64,000 nucleotides of DNA from Halobacillus litoralis (GCF_020171725.1 NZ_JAIVAJ010000005.1:186001-250000), one strand, 5' to 3'. Positions 16,363-25,761 are shown, counted from the first letter of the stretch. Numbers and translations are program-made. Notes: generated by a model from the sequence alone, not told the origin.

Positions 16363-17790
16363 CTAGCTGGAGCCATCCTTCTGATCCTTGAACATCTCTA
16401 TCGCCTTGTCTCTCATCGTTTTATGATCGACGACAGGCTCTGGATAATCCTCTCCGATCATACAGCGAGCCTTCTCCTGTTCATTCTCCGGCATCTTGGA
16501 AGGGTCATGTATATATTTTTTCGGGACATCCTTGAGCTCTGGAATCCACTCTTTAATAAATCGGCCATGTGGGTCAAAGCGCTCTGACTGCCTTGTCGGA
16601 TTGAAGACTCGGAAGTATGGAACAGGATCCGTACCGGTCGACGCGGCCCACTGCCAGCCTCCGATATTCGAAGCCGGATCATAATCGATCAACTTCTCAG
16701 CGAAATAACGCTCCCCTTTCCGCCAGTCCATCAGAAGGTCTTTTGTTAAAAAAGAAGCCGTCGCCATGCGCAGGCGGTTGTGCATCCATCCTGTTTCATT
16801 CAGCTGTCTCATGGCAGCATCAATGACCGGGAATCCCGTTCTGCCTTCCTTCCAGGCGTCAAATAAATCGTCATCATTGTTCCAAGGAAGCCCTCGGTAT
16901 TTTTCCACAACTTCCTGATCTTTGGACTGAGGATAGAAATGATAGATCATGTTGTAGAAGTCGCGCCAGGCGAGCTCTAAAATATACGTTTCGACGCCTT
17001 CGGTATTTTTGCGGAAGTCGACTTCATCCTGAATGTAATGGTAGAGCGACCTTACGGAAACCACGCCTGTTCGAAGGAACCTCGACATCTTACTCGTCCC
17101 GTCTACAGCAGGGAAATCCCGCTCGTCATCGTAGTCGTAAATGGGGCCGTCGATGAAGTCTTCGAAGCGATCCCATGCGTCCTGTTCACCGATTCCGTCA
17201 AACTCCCTTTCTGTCATTCCGACGAGATCGTCGTACGCCTTCCTGCCATCTTTAAAGGAAGAAGTATAGTCAACAGCCAAGGCTTCCAGCTTCTCGTGAT
17301 CCACTTTCTGAACAGCAGGCTTCGGCACCTGTTTCCACTGCTTATAATAGGGCGTGAACATTTTGTAATAGCCGCCTGTTTTCTTCGATATTTCCTGTGC
17401 TCCGTGCATGTGATGATCGATATAGGCACAAGCCTCTGCTTCTTTGTCGTCCATGTACTCAAGGAATGCATCATCACGCTGCTTCCCGAAACCCGATTCG
17501 TCTTGGTTGAAGTACACGTAGTCGACGTCTACTTTTTCAAATAGATCATCGAAAGCTTCCTCCAATGATCCCTCGATAAAATGAAACGGTACTTTCGAAT
17601 GCTCGACCAAGTGGTTGAGTGTTTGAAAGAAATAATCATGAGTCGCATGGAACGACTTATTCAAGTCGGGATGTATGTGAAAAAGAAGGAGGAGTTCATC
17701 ACCTTTCTTAGAATCCTCGATCGCTTTTGATAAAGCGGTGTGATCATTCAATCGTAAGTCTCTTCGGAACCAAACGGCTCTTGTCGTCAT
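16363..17790 (-). CDS. phr: Deoxyribodipyrimidine photo-lyase (class I)
   Basis: A 475-residue light-driven DNA repair flavoprotein that splits cyclobutane pyrimidine dimers. The N-terminal Rossmann domain begins AVWFRRDLRLNDHTAL. The C-terminal FAD domain shows LELAWRDFYNMIYHFYPQ, GFPVIDAAMRQLNETGWMHN, RLRMATASFLTKDLL, WRKGERYF and the hallmark ASNIGGWQWAASTGTD. ATG at 17790 is eight bases from AGGAAGG; GTG at 17799 is too close. A CPD rather than 6-4 specificity fits the bacterial class I pattern. It lies downstream of the riboflavin operon, whose product supplies FAD, but a terminator separates them. Confidence 0.96.
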   Translation of the reverse strand: MTTRAVWFRRDLRLNDHTALSKAIEDSKKGDELLLLFHIHPDLNKSFHATHDYFFQTLNHLVEHSKVPFHFIEGSLEEAFDDLFEKVDVDYVYFNQDESGFGKQRDDAFLEYMDDKEAEACAYIDHHMHGAQEISKKTGGYYKMFTPYYKQWKQVPKPAVQKVDHEKLEALAVDYTSSFKDGRKAYDDLVGMTEREFDGIGEQDAWDRFEDFIDGPIYDYDDERDFPAVDGTSKMSRFLRTGVVSVRSLYHYIQDEVDFRKNTEGVETYILELAWRDFYNMIYHFYPQSKDQEVVEKYRGLPWNNDDDLFDAWKEGRTGFPVIDAAMRQLNETGWMHNRLRMATASFLTKDLLMDWRKGERYFAEKLIDYDPASNIGGWQWAASTGTDPVPYFRVFNPTRQSERFDPHGRFIKEWIPELKDVPKKYIHDPSKMPENEQEKARCMIGEDYPEPVVDHKTMRDKAIEMFKDQKDGSS

Positions 17791-17841
17791 GTTGTTCACC
17801 TTCCTCTACATGCATGATTCCTTATTTTCATTTTTTATAAA

Positions 17842-17875
17842 CAAAAAAACCGGCTCCCTATACAGGAAGCCGGTG
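17842..17875 (-). terminator. Terminator of the riboflavin operon
   Basis: Read leftwards, ACCGGCTTCC pairs with GGGAGCCGGT around TGTATA, followed by seven T. Confidence 0.92.
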
Positions 17876-17883
17876 AGAGAATA

Positions 17884-18351
17884 TTACTGGAAGTTCTTCA
17901 TCAATGTCGCCATTTCGATGGCGCCTGTTGCTGCTTCCCAGCCTTTGTTTCCTGCTTTCGTACCTGCACGTTCGATGGCCTGCTCGATCGTGTCCGTTGT
18001 GATGACACCAAAGATGACAGGTACACCGGACTGCTGAGAAGCTTGGGATACCCCTTTAGCCGCTTCTCCGCATACGTAGTCGAAGTGTGGTGTAGATCCT
18101 CTAATGACCGCACCAAGCGTGATGACCGCATCGAACTTGCCGCTTTTCGCCATTTGATTCGCAACGAGTGGGATTTCGAATGCTCCCGGTACGTAGGCGA
18201 CTTCCACTTCGTCAAGATCGACACCGTGACGCTTCAAGGCATCAATCGCGCCCTCATACAGCTTGCTTGTAATAAAATCATTGAAACGCCCAACGACGAT
18301 TCCGACCTTCAAACCTGTACCTACTAACTGACCTTCCCATACTTTAACCAT
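17884..18351 (-). CDS. ribH: 6,7-dimethyl-8-ribityllumazine synthase
   Basis: A 155-residue enzyme that condenses 5-amino-6-ribitylaminouracil with 3,4-dihydroxy-2-butanone 4-phosphate, the penultimate step of riboflavin synthesis; it forms 60-mer capsids in Bacillus. Substrate-site motifs are [16 protein letters not shown] and [20 protein letters not shown], the last with the catalytic histidine. The length equals the family norm. AAGGAGG precedes the ATG. It is the last gene of the rib operon, 16 bp after ribBA. Confidence 0.98.
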   Translation of the reverse strand: MVKVWEGQLVGTGLKVGIVVGRFNDFITSKLYEGAIDALKRHGVDLDEVEVAYVPGAFEIPLVANQMAKSGKFDAVITLGAVIRGSTPHFDYVCGEAAKGVSQASQQSGVPVIFGVITTDTIEQAIERAGTKAGNKGWEAATGAIEMATLMKNFQ

Positions 18352-18367
18352 TTATAATTCCTCCTTA

Positions 18368-19561
18368 TTAGAAATGAAATAAGTGCCCCATTTTCGACTG
18401 TTTCGTTTTCAAGTATTCTTCATTTTCTTTTCGCGATGGCATCTGAATCGCTACACGCTCGACAACCTCGAGATCATAGCCGCCAAGTCCAGAGATTTTC
18501 TTCGGATTGTTTGTCAGAAGCTTAATTTTCGAAATTCCGAGGTCTCTCAAGATCTGTGCTCCTACGCCGTAATCGCGCAGGTCTGCCCCGAAGCCGAGCT
18601 TCTCATTCGCCTCGACTGTGTCGTATCCTTCTTCCTGAAGCTTATACGCCTTCAGTTTGTTGACCAGCCCAATACCCCGGCCCTCCTGTCTCATGTACAA
18701 AAGAACCCCGCTGCCGTTCTCGGAAATCTGCCTGAGGGCATTGTGAAGCTGGGGTCCGCAGTCACAGCGGTAGGAACCGAAGACATCGCCTGTCAGACAT
18801 TCGGAATGGACACGGACCAATGTCGGTTCGTCAGGCTTGATGTCACCTTTTACAAGGGCCACATGGTCTTTGTGATCGATGTCATTGCGATACGCAATCG
18901 CTTTGAAATCACCGAACGCTGTCGGCATGTTCACTTCCACTTCTTTTTCAACGTGGTTTTCATTTTTATGACGATATTGGATGAGGTCCGCGATTGTAAT
19001 CATCGGAAGATCGAACTCATCCGCCATTTTTCTCAAATCAGGGACGCGTGCCATCGTTCCGTCGTCTTTAATAATTTCACAGATGACGCCGGCAGGGTTC
19101 GCGCCAGCTAATTGAGCCAGGTCCACCGCAGCTTCTGTATGTCCTGCACGGCGGAGGACGCCGCCTTCTCTTGCAACAAGCGGGAAGATGTGCCCCGGTT
19201 TATTGAAGTCGTTCGCCGTTGCTTCCGGGTTCAGCATTTCTTTGATGGTCGTCGCCCGTTCATCAGCTGAAATCCCTGTTGTCGTACTTTTGTGATCGAT
19301 ACTGACTGTGAACGCCGTCTTATTCGGGTCCGAGTTGTGATCGACCATAGGCTGTAGATCCAACGTTTCTGCCAGCTCTTCCTGAACCGGCGCGCATACA
19401 AGACCACGACCGTACTTAATCATGAAGTTGATCATCTCTGCGTCGGCATACTCGGCAACACCGATCAGATCCCCTTCGTTCTCACGATCTTCATCATCAC
19501 ACACAATAACAAGCTTCCCCTGCTTCAATCGTTCAATCGCTTTTTCAATAAGATCGAACAT
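18368..19561 (-). CDS. ribBA: Bifunctional DHBP synthase / GTP cyclohydrolase II
   Basis: A 397-residue fusion supplying both precursors of riboflavin. Residues 1 to about 200 form the RibB domain (ribulose 5-phosphate to dihydroxybutanone phosphate), with [14 protein letters not shown], and [15 protein letters not shown]. The remainder is RibA (GTP to the pyrimidine precursor), with [20 protein letters not shown] holding the zinc cysteines and [17 protein letters not shown] at 19561 has GAGGTGA five bases before it and matches the B. subtilis start; GTG at 19570 lies inside the binding site. It follows ribE by 14 bp. Confidence 0.98.
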   Translation of the reverse strand: MFDLIEKAIERLKQGKLVIVCDDEDRENEGDLIGVAEYADAEMINFMIKYGRGLVCAPVQEELAETLDLQPMVDHNSDPNKTAFTVSIDHKSTTTGISADERATTIKEMLNPEATANDFNKPGHIFPLVAREGGVLRRAGHTEAAVDLAQLAGANPAGVICEIIKDDGTMARVPDLRKMADEFDLPMITIADLIQYRHKNENHVEKEVEVNMPTAFGDFKAIAYRNDIDHKDHVALVKGDIKPDEPTLVRVHSECLTGDVFGSYRCDCGPQLHNALRQISENGSGVLLYMRQEGRGIGLVNKLKAYKLQEEGYDTVEANEKLGFGADLRDYGVGAQILRDLGISKIKLLTNNPKKISGLGGYDLEVVERVAIQMPSRKENEEYLKTKQSKMGHLFHF

Positions 19562-19575
19562 GTCTCTCACCTCAT

Positions 19576-20226
19576 TTATGCGAAGCCATTGTCTTTAAGA
19601 AAATTCATCGACACATCGGGCTTCTGATTTTGTGATTGTTGATTGCTTAAAAAATGGGCCACATATTTGCCGATCATATCGCATTCGATGTTGACCTCAT
19701 CCCCCGGGCCTTTATCGCCGAGCACAGTGTGGTCAACGGTATGAGGAATCAGGGAAATCGTGACACGGTTCTCCTCCACGCCATAGACCGTGAGCGAAGT
19801 TCCATCGACGGCAATCGATCCTTTATAAACAAAATAGTGAATCAGTTCGTCCGGCAGTTCAATTTCATAATAGACCGCATTGGACTCCGGTTTCTTCGAT
19901 ACGATTTTACCGGTTCCATCGATATGTCCAGATACGAGATGGCCTCCAAAACGTCCATTCGCAGCCATTGCCCGTTCTAAGTTGACCGGACTCCCCTGCT
20001 TCAATGCATGCAGCGTCGTCGCTCTGTACGTCTCCGGCATCACATCGAAACTGACCGTATCCTTTGAAAAGTCTGTCACCGTCAGGCAGACGCCATTCAC
20101 GGAAATGCTGTCACCAAGCTGGACATCCTCCAGCACTTTTTCAGCCGTTAACTGAAGCTCCAACGCCTCCGTTTTACTTTTCACGGCTTTCAATGATCCG
20201 ATTTCTTCTACAATCCCTGTAAACAT
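19576..20226 (-). CDS. ribE: Riboflavin synthase, alpha chain
   Basis: A 216-residue enzyme that dismutates two lumazines into riboflavin. It is an internal duplication of the lumazine-binding domain: [12 protein letters not shown] and NGVCLTV in the first half, HIDGTGKI and [10 protein letters not shown] in the second. The start MFTGIVEE is canonical, so ATG at 20226 is chosen over GTG at 20238. The gene begins eight bases after ribD ends and belongs to the rib operon. Confidence 0.97.
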   Translation of the reverse strand: MFTGIVEEIGSLKAVKSKTEALELQLTAEKVLEDVQLGDSISVNGVCLTVTDFSKDTVSFDVMPETYRATTLHALKQGSPVNLERAMAANGRFGGHLVSGHIDGTGKIVSKKPESNAVYYEIELPDELIHYFVYKGSIAVDGTSLTVYGVEENRVTISLIPHTVDHTVLGDKGPGDEVNIECDMIGKYVAHFLSNQQSQNQKPDVSMNFLKDNGFA

Positions 20227-20234
20227 CTTCTCTG

Positions 20235-21326
20235 TCACCCTTTCTTGATCGAAACGATTTTCACATCTTCTCCAACTTTATCTGTCGAAACGACTTGATA
20301 GGCATCCACATCCGCTAAGTGAGCGATCCCTTTTCCGCTCACAGGGGTTAAGGCGCCTTCTCCGCCAATCAGCTTAGGAGCCATGTATGTGATGACTTCA
20401 TGGACCTTCCCAGCCCGTACAAAAGCGTCTGCAACCGTGCCGCCTCCCTCGATCAGAAGGGTCGTCACGTTCTGCTCCCCTAAATACGTGAGCACATCAG
20501 ACGCCTCGATCCTGTCATAAGGCTGCTCAATGATCGATACGTGTGGATATTGGCTGAATGCCTCTTTCTTATCCGCTTCAACTTTTTGACCAACAAAAAT
20601 CCAAGTCGGGGTTTCTTCATTTTGTATGATTTTTGCAGAAGGGGGAGTCCTCAGCTGACTATCCAATACGACTCGAATCGGATGACGCCCTCCGCCTTCG
20701 ATTCGGGTCGTCAAAGAAGGATCATCGGCAAGCACCGTGTTCACACCGACGAGAATAGCGTCCGATTGATGACGGTACGTATGTCCATCAAGACGCGCAG
20801 CCTCACCTGTAATCCATTTACTCTCTCCCGCTGCTGTCGCGATTTTGCCGTCTAAGCTCATCGCCATTTTCAACCGGACGTACGGTTCTTTGTGCTGGAT
20901 ATAGTGGAAGAACGTTCTGTTCAGTTCGTCTGCTTCTTCTGCGAGGACGTTCTCCACGACTTCCAATCCAGCAGACCTCATCCACTCTATGCCGCGGCCG
21001 GCGACCTTCGGATTCGGATCGTGGGAAGCGACGACAGCCCGCTTGATTCCGGCGTCGATTACGGCTTTTGCACACGGGGGTGTTTTTCCGTAATGACTGC
21101 ACGGTTCAAGCGTTACATAAATATCTGCACCTTCCGCTTTCTCACCCGCCATCGCTAGAGCGTGGACTTCAGCGTGCGGTTCTCCTGCCTTTACATGGAC
21201 GCCCATTCCGACGACTTGATTATCCTTCACCACAAGAGCTGCGACCGACGGGTTCGGTGATGTCTGACCGACGGTTTCCCGGGCCATCTGAATCGCGAGT
21301 GACATGTAATGCTCATCTCTGTCCAT
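20235..21326 (-). CDS. ribD: Bifunctional pyrimidine deaminase / reductase RibD
   Basis: A 363-residue enzyme for the second and third steps from GTP to riboflavin. The deaminase domain has the zinc motif HAEVHAL and EPCSHYGKTPPCAKAV. The reductase domain has AMSLDGKIATAAGESKWITG and IEGGGTVADAFVRAG. The start ATG at 21326 follows AAGGAGGGTTACG; the longer reading from 21347 runs through this site. It is the first gene of the operon, directly behind the FMN riboswitch and its terminator. Confidence 0.97.
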   Translation of the reverse strand: MDRDEHYMSLAIQMARETVGQTSPNPSVAALVVKDNQVVGMGVHVKAGEPHAEVHALAMAGEKAEGADIYVTLEPCSHYGKTPPCAKAVIDAGIKRAVVASHDPNPKVAGRGIEWMRSAGLEVVENVLAEEADELNRTFFHYIQHKEPYVRLKMAMSLDGKIATAAGESKWITGEAARLDGHTYRHQSDAILVGVNTVLADDPSLTTRIEGGGRHPIRVVLDSQLRTPPSAKIIQNEETPTWIFVGQKVEADKKEAFSQYPHVSIIEQPYDRIEASDVLTYLGEQNVTTLLIEGGGTVADAFVRAGKVHEVITYMAPKLIGGEGALTPVSGKGIAHLADVDAYQVVSTDKVGEDVKIVSIKKG

Positions 21327-21349
21327 CTCGTAACCCTCCTTCTCCAAAC

Positions 21350-21394
21350 CAAAATAAAAAAGACCCTGAAGAAGACATACTTCTCCAGGGTCTG
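21350..21394 (-). terminator. Riboswitch-controlled terminator before ribD
   Basis: Read leftwards, AGACCCTGGAGAAG pairs with CTTCTTCAGGGTCT around TATGT, then TTTTTTATTTT. It lies between the FMN aptamer and ribD, as expected for FMN-induced transcription attenuation. Confidence 0.93.
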
Positions 21395-21458
21395 TAGATT
21401 CGTAAATTTGCGTATAGCAAAATCAGGCACACCGATTGTGCACCATTTACGTCTCGCT

Positions 21459-21606
21459 ATCCTTCTCCCATCCAGACTTTCACTGTCGGCTTTGGAATTT
21501 GCACCAAATCAGGGGGAAACGTGCTTCACACTGCTTCCCCGTCGCGGGCTTGGAACATGATGTTCATTACCGCCGGCTGGGATTTTCACCCGACCCCGAA
21601 GGATTC
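21459..21606 (-). promoter_or_regulatory. FMN riboswitch (RFN element)
   Basis: Read leftwards, the conserved blocks appear in order: CCTTCGGGGTCGGGTGAAAA, TCCCAGCCGGCGGTAAT, AGCCCGCGA, TTTGGTGCAAATTCCAAAGC, CCGACAGTGAAAGTCTGGAT and GGGAGAAGG. The ends GAATCCTTC and GAAGGAT form the closing stem. FMN binding would favour the downstream terminator and switch off the rib operon. Confidence 0.97.
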
Positions 21607-21628
21607 AATATTTAGTTGATGTACTCTT

Positions 21629-21657
21629 AATATATATGAAATACGATTCGCTCGCAA
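21629..21657 (-). promoter_or_regulatory. Promoter of the rib operon
   Basis: Read leftwards: TTGCGA (21657-21652), a 17-base spacer and TATATT (21634-21629). Transcription would begin about 15 bases before the riboswitch. Confidence 0.6.
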
Positions 21658-21667
21658 TTCTTTCGTT

Positions 21668-21913
21668 TCAGCCTTTCTCCAATACAATAACTCCGAACTG
21701 TTCCTTCAGTCGAAACGGGCCGTGGAACCATTCAAACTCTCCGTTGGAACGTGAAACTCTTGCAAGTTGTACGCCATCATTCTTTAAGCGATTAATCAAA
21801 CCTCCCGTAACCTGCCTGTCCAGTTGAAACACGATGGATTGATCGATTCTGACCGCATAATCTCCTCTGATATGAAGCGGAACATCATCTAATAGTAGAG
21901 TTTGCAAATTCAT
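21668..21913 (-). CDS. Small conserved-looking protein of unknown function
   Basis: An 81-residue soluble protein that I do not recognise. AAGAGGTGTCAAA precedes the ATG, which supports expression. It opens MNLQTLLLDDVPLHIRGDY and ends GPFRLKEQFGVIVLEKG; the alternation of hydrophobic and charged residues suggests a small mixed beta-alpha fold. It has no signal peptide, membrane segment or metal motif. It points the same way as the rib operon but ends before the rib promoter, so it may be independent. Known small neighbours of rib operons do not obviously match it. Confidence 0.6.
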   Translation of the reverse strand: MNLQTLLLDDVPLHIRGDYAVRIDQSIVFQLDRQVTGGLINRLKNDGVQLARVSRSNGEFEWFHGPFRLKEQFGVIVLEKG

Positions 21914-22223
21914 TTTGACACCTCTTGTCTATACAATTGTACTCATTAGAGGAAAATAATAGCATAATTTCATTATTTCACTCAATAGGAACGACTGTTC
22001 TAATCACCTCTTCTTAAGACCTTAAACCTTCCTGATTCTTATCATAAAAGAATCACTTGTTGCTGTCAGAACAGGGCGTTAGTAGATATGCATGATATTG
22101 ATAACAGGATAGTTTGTTTTTAAAGACATGTTTAAGGCACTTGAAAGACTAGGACTTTCCCAAGTCTATTTTTCGTGCAACAGGTGATCTGAACGTGATT
22201 ATCAGATTCTCTTCATCTTAATA

Positions 22224-22252
22224 TTGTCAAACGGAGTGAAATCGTTTACTAT
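22224..22252 (+). promoter_or_regulatory. Promoter of the alpha-glucosidase gene
   Basis: TTGTCA (22224-22229), a 17-base spacer and TACTAT (22247-22252). A long leader of about 135 bases separates it from the start codon and holds both operator-like sites. Confidence 0.6.
22237..22250. promoter_or_regulatory. cre (CcpA-binding) site overlapping the promoter
   Basis: TGAAATCGTTTACT matches the cre consensus TGWAANCGNTNWCA at 13 of 14 positions. Its overlap with the -10 box fits carbon catabolite repression of the glucosidase. Confidence 0.6.
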
Positions 22253-22264
22253 GAAAACAGCAAA

Positions 22265-22276
22265 GAAAACGGTTGC
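22265..22276. promoter_or_regulatory. LacI-family operator-like site 1
   Basis: GAAAACGGTTGC with a central ACGG, sharing AAACGGTTGCAC with the better palindrome at 22345. It falls just after the predicted transcription start. Confidence 0.45.
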
Positions 22277-22344
22277 ACAATACAGGAATTCAACCTCTTG
22301 TTCTCGAATATTCATAATAAGGGGTTTTTATATTAAAAAATGAT

Positions 22345-22356
22345 GCAAACGGTTGC
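22345..22356. promoter_or_regulatory. LacI-family operator-like site 2
   Basis: GCAAACGGTTGC, extended to TGCAAACGGTTGCA, has five-base palindromic arms around ACGG, typical of LacI/GalR-family operators such as MalR sites. Centre-to-centre distance from site 1 is 80 bp, enough for looping. Confidence 0.55.
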
Positions 22357-22396
22357 ACTTACGTAAACAACATTAGATGAGAAAGTGGGAATGATC

Positions 22397-24058
22397 ATGG
22401 AGAGAGTTTGGTGGAAAGAAGCAGTTGGCTATCAAGTGTATCCACGTAGTTTTCAGGATTCAAATGGCGATGGGATTGGTGATCTGCAAGGAATGATCGA
22501 CCGTCTCGATTATGTAAAAGACCTCGGAATTGATTTCATCTGGATCTGCCCGATGTACAAATCCCCGAAAGATGACAACGGTTATGACATATCCGATTAT
22601 CAGGATATCCTCGAAGAATTCGGTACGATGGCCGACTTCGATCAGCTGCTTGAGGAAGTTCACAAGCGCGACATGAAGTTGATCATCGACCTTGTGTTGA
22701 ACCATACGAGCGACGAGCATCCATGGTTCATCGAATCCCGTCAGTCCAAGGACAATCCGAAGCGTGACTGGTACATTTGGCGCGATGGTAAGGACGGCAA
22801 AGAGCCGAACAACTGGGAAAGCATCTTCGAGGGCTCTGCTTGGGAGTACGATGAGAAAACAGATCAATACTACCTACATGTGTTCTCTACTAAACAACCA
22901 GACTTAAACTGGGAAAACCCTGAAGTGCGTGAAGAGTTGTACGATACGGTCAATTGGTGGTTGGACAAGGGGATCGACGGCTTCCGTATCGACGCCATCA
23001 GCCATATTAAGAAGCGCCCTGACCTTCCTGACATGCCGAACCCGAATAACGAAGAATACGTCTCCTCCTTTGATATGCATATGAACCAGGAGGGCATCCA
23101 CGAATTTCTTCAGGAATTCAAAGACCGCACGTATGACAATTACGACGTCATGACGGTCGGAGAGGCGAATGGTGTCAGTGCCGACGAGGCCGATTTATGG
23201 GTTGGGGATAATGGAAAAATGGACATGGTCTTCCAATTCGAGCACTTGGACCTTTGGGACAACGACGGAGATAAGAAGCTTGATGTCGTAGGCTTGAAGC
23301 AGGCACTTACCCGTTGGCAGAAAGCACTTGAAAATGACGGCTGGAATGCCTTGTTCGTTGAGAACCATGACAAAGCCCGTGTCGTATCCACTTGGGGAGA
23401 TGACAAGGAATACTGGAAAGAAAGTGCGAAAGCGATCGGAGCGATGTACTTCTTTATGCAGGGAACGCCTTTCATTTATCAAGGGCAGGAAATCGGCATG
23501 ACAAACGTCGCCTTCCCATCCATCGAGGATTATGATGATGTAGCCGCAAAGAATTTATATAAAAACAAAAAAGCACAAGGCATGGCGCACGACGACATTA
23601 TGGAAATTCTGTGGAGCACTTCCCGGGACAACAGCCGTACGCCTATGCAGTGGAGCGGCGATGCAAATGCCGGCTTTACGAGCGGCAGTCCATGGATGAA
23701 GATCAACCCGAATTTCAAGGATGTCAACGTCGCGGATCAATGGAATCAGGAAGGATCGATCCTCCAGTTCTATCGTGAGATGATCCGCATGAAAAAAGAA
23801 CACGACCTTTTCACATACGGCATCTATGATTTACTCATGGAAAACGACGAGCAGGTCTATGCTTATACAAGAACCCTTGATGACAAAGTGGCTCTCGTTG
23901 TCACGAACTTGACCGACCGGGAAGCCCACTTTGAATCCGGGCTTACTGTATCAAGTGAGCAGTTAGCGTTAAGCAACTACGACGTGGAAGTTCACAAGGG
24001 CGAGACGTCCATAGCATTGAAGCCTTTCGAAGCACGCGTCTACTTGATTGAAAACTAA
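22397..24058 (+). CDS. GH13 alpha-glucosidase (oligo-1,6-glucosidase type)
   Basis: A 553-residue cytoplasmic glycoside hydrolase of the GH13_31 group that releases glucose from short oligosaccharides. The opening WWKEAVGYQVYPRSFQDSNG is characteristic. Conserved regions are DLVLNHTSDEHPWF, GFRIDAISH with the nucleophile aspartate, VGEANG with the acid/base glutamate and FVENHDKAR. In this group the residue after the nucleophile influences linkage choice: valine is usual in alpha-1,6 enzymes, and here it is alanine, so alpha-1,4 activity is possible. Several upstream starts exist (GTG 22385, ATG 22391); ATG at 22397 has the best spacing to AAAGTGGGA. No carrier or regulator gene is adjacent. 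Confidence 0.93.
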   Translation: MERVWWKEAVGYQVYPRSFQDSNGDGIGDLQGMIDRLDYVKDLGIDFIWICPMYKSPKDDNGYDISDYQDILEEFGTMADFDQLLEEVHKRDMKLIIDLVLNHTSDEHPWFIESRQSKDNPKRDWYIWRDGKDGKEPNNWESIFEGSAWEYDEKTDQYYLHVFSTKQPDLNWENPEVREELYDTVNWWLDKGIDGFRIDAISHIKKRPDLPDMPNPNNEEYVSSFDMHMNQEGIHEFLQEFKDRTYDNYDVMTVGEANGVSADEADLWVGDNGKMDMVFQFEHLDLWDNDGDKKLDVVGLKQALTRWQKALENDGWNALFVENHDKARVVSTWGDDKEYWKESAKAIGAMYFFMQGTPFIYQGQEIGMTNVAFPSIEDYDDVAAKNLYKNKKAQGMAHDDIMEILWSTSRDNSRTPMQWSGDANAGFTSGSPWMKINPNFKDVNVADQWNQEGSILQFYREMIRMKKEHDLFTYGIYDLLMENDEQVYAYTRTLDDKVALVVTNLTDREAHFESGLTVSSEQLALSNYDVEVHKGETSIALKPFEARVYLIEN

Positions 24059-24075
24059 GAGAAAAGCAATAACAC

Positions 24076-24108
24076 AAAAAGCTCCTCGCATTGAGGAGCT
24101 TTTCTTTT
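24076..24108. terminator. Bidirectional intrinsic terminator
   Basis: AAAAGCTCCTC pairs with GAGGAGCTTTTC around GCATT; it serves the glucosidase and the convergent OsmC gene. Confidence 0.93.
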
Positions 24109-24111
24109 GAT

Positions 24112-24564
24112 CTATTTTGATTGAATGCTTGTGTGAGCGTCCATCTCAAGTTCTACGTTGCCTTCGATCGCTCTTGAGATCATGCAGCTCTTCTCTGCTT
24201 TTTCAACCAGACGGTTCAACTGACTGAGGTGCTTCTCCGTTGCTTCAGCCTTCAGCACGACTCGCGGTTTGTGGATTATTTTTTTATACGTGAAGACTCC
24301 GTCTGTGACATCGACGATTCCTTCCGATTCCATATCCATCTCTTCAAGCGGTAGAGCCGCGCGTTCAATCAGCGCTGCGAGACTTATGATGTAGCACGTA
24401 GCAGCAGCTCCGAGCAGCATTTCATCAGGGTTGGTTCCGATATCAGGACCATTCATCTCTTTAGGAATAGAGATTTTCGTCTTCAATTTATCTGATTCAA
24501 TATATCCGACATTATCGCGTCCCCCGGGCCAATCTGCTTTTAAATGAAAGTGGTGTAACGCCAT
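24112..24564 (-). CDS. OsmC family protein
   Basis: A 150-residue OsmC/Ohr-fold protein, probably a thiol peroxidase acting on organic or fatty hydroperoxides. The two expected redox cysteines are present in AAATCYIISLAAL and EKSCMISRAIEG, separated by about 70 residues. Before them stands GTNPDEMLLGA, the usual entry to the long central helix. ATG at 24564 follows AGAAGGAG by eight bases and is preferred to GTG at 24573. It is monocistronic. SACOL-type or YhfA-type subfamily membership cannot be decided here. Confidence 0.9.
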   Translation of the reverse strand: MALHHFHLKADWPGGRDNVGYIESDKLKTKISIPKEMNGPDIGTNPDEMLLGAAATCYIISLAALIERAALPLEEMDMESEGIVDVTDGVFTYKKIIHKPRVVLKAEATEKHLSQLNRLVEKAEKSCMISRAIEGNVELEMDAHTSIQSK

Positions 24565-24680
24565 CCTTCTCACTCCTTCTACGGACTATTGTAATCGTTA
24601 TGAAAAAGAGAAGAAAGTGTTGTGCACAAAAAAGGAAATCATAGGGAAGAACCGAATATATACGAGTAGGAGGGATTCAG

Positions 24681-25586
24681 GTGGAAAATTTGTCACAGAA
24701 CACGTATCAAGCTGCGAAGCAATTCATTCGCGAGCATGCCCGTGAAGTTGAACGCGCGAAGATGGATGACGACACAAAAAGCATGATTGAGGCACTCAAG
24801 CCTTACCAAAACCCAGACGGTGGATTCGGACGCGGACTTGAATCAGATATCCGTCTTCCTGGTTCATCAGCTATCGCAACATCCGTCGCATTACAGCACT
24901 TAGTAACTGTTGATTCATCTGAAGAAGCGAGAGTGATGATTCAGAAAGCGATTGGCTACCTGGAACAAACCTTTGATGAAGAACGTCAAGGCTGGTTTGC
25001 CGTGCCACCAGAAGTCAACGACCACCCTCACGCCTTTTGGTGGTCCGTCCATGAGAATGGACAGTCCTGGATTGATGCAAATTGGGGGAACCCTTCTGCA
25101 GAGTTGATTGGATACGTGCTTAAGTACCGGGATTTCACTGAGAAGTTGGATGCAGATCGACTCGTTCGACAATCTCTCGATCACTTCTTATCGCTTGAGT
25201 CATTCGAATCCGAGCACGAGATCTACTGTTATCACCGCTTCTTCACCATGCATCCTTCTTTCTATGAAGATGCGCATCGGCAGCAAATGAAGAAGGCAGT
25301 CGATTCGATTGTGGTACGAAGCCGTGAAGAGTGGAAGAATTACGTCCCCTTTCCGCTCAAGTTCAAACCATCCCCTCAAAGCCTTGAGGTCGGGTTGTCT
25401 GATGCAGATATACAGGAAAACCTCGACTTTTTTGTAGAGGGATTAGAGAAACGCCCCTTGATCAGTCCCCCTTGGACATGGCAAAGAGACGAAGACGTAT
25501 GGCCGACGGCTGAAGCCGAATGGCAGGGCGTCCTTACACTCGAAGTCCTGACATACCTGGAAAACTATAAACGAATAAAGTCGTGA
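24681..25586 (+). CDS. Prenyltransferase-like (alpha/alpha toroid) hypothetical protein
   Basis: A 301-residue soluble, helical protein starting with GTG behind AGGAGGGATTCAG. KPYQNPDGGFGRGLESD near residue 45 is like the QxxDGGFG repeats of the terpene-cyclase/prenyltransferase toroid fold, and later segments AFWWSVHENGQSWIDANWGNP and FHTMHPSFYEDAH-like stretches fit conserved positions of related Bacillus proteins of unknown activity. A single DGGFG copy argues against a true cyclase. The C-terminal PPWTWQRDEDVWPTAEAEWQ is rich in tryptophan, perhaps a ligand pocket. Function unknown. Confidence 0.75.
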   Translation: MENLSQNTYQAAKQFIREHAREVERAKMDDDTKSMIEALKPYQNPDGGFGRGLESDIRLPGSSAIATSVALQHLVTVDSSEEARVMIQKAIGYLEQTFDEERQGWFAVPPEVNDHPHAFWWSVHENGQSWIDANWGNPSAELIGYVLKYRDFTEKLDADRLVRQSLDHFLSLESFESEHEIYCYHRFFTMHPSFYEDAHRQQMKKAVDSIVVRSREEWKNYVPFPLKFKPSPQSLEVGLSDADIQENLDFFVEGLEKRPLISPPWTWQRDEDVWPTAEAEWQGVLTLEVLTYLENYKRIKS

Positions 25587-25603
25587 TGAATGCCTCATCA
25601 CGA
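25581..25603 (+). other. Perfect hairpin overlapping the stop codon of the toroid-like gene
   Basis: TCGTGATGA and TCATCACGA flank ATGCC. It lacks a T-run, so it may protect the mRNA end rather than terminate transcription. Confidence 0.4.
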
Positions 25604-25761
25604 ATTACAGAGTGTTAAGAAAGTCTTCATATTGATTCTCGGGCTGTTGTACAACTGAGAATATATGCTATGTAGTAGGATGTTCAAATGGATGGTGTTC
25701 GCACAAATAATCGAATTAGAGTCTGGTTGTTGTTTAGGTTCTGTATCCACTGTTATCGCAA

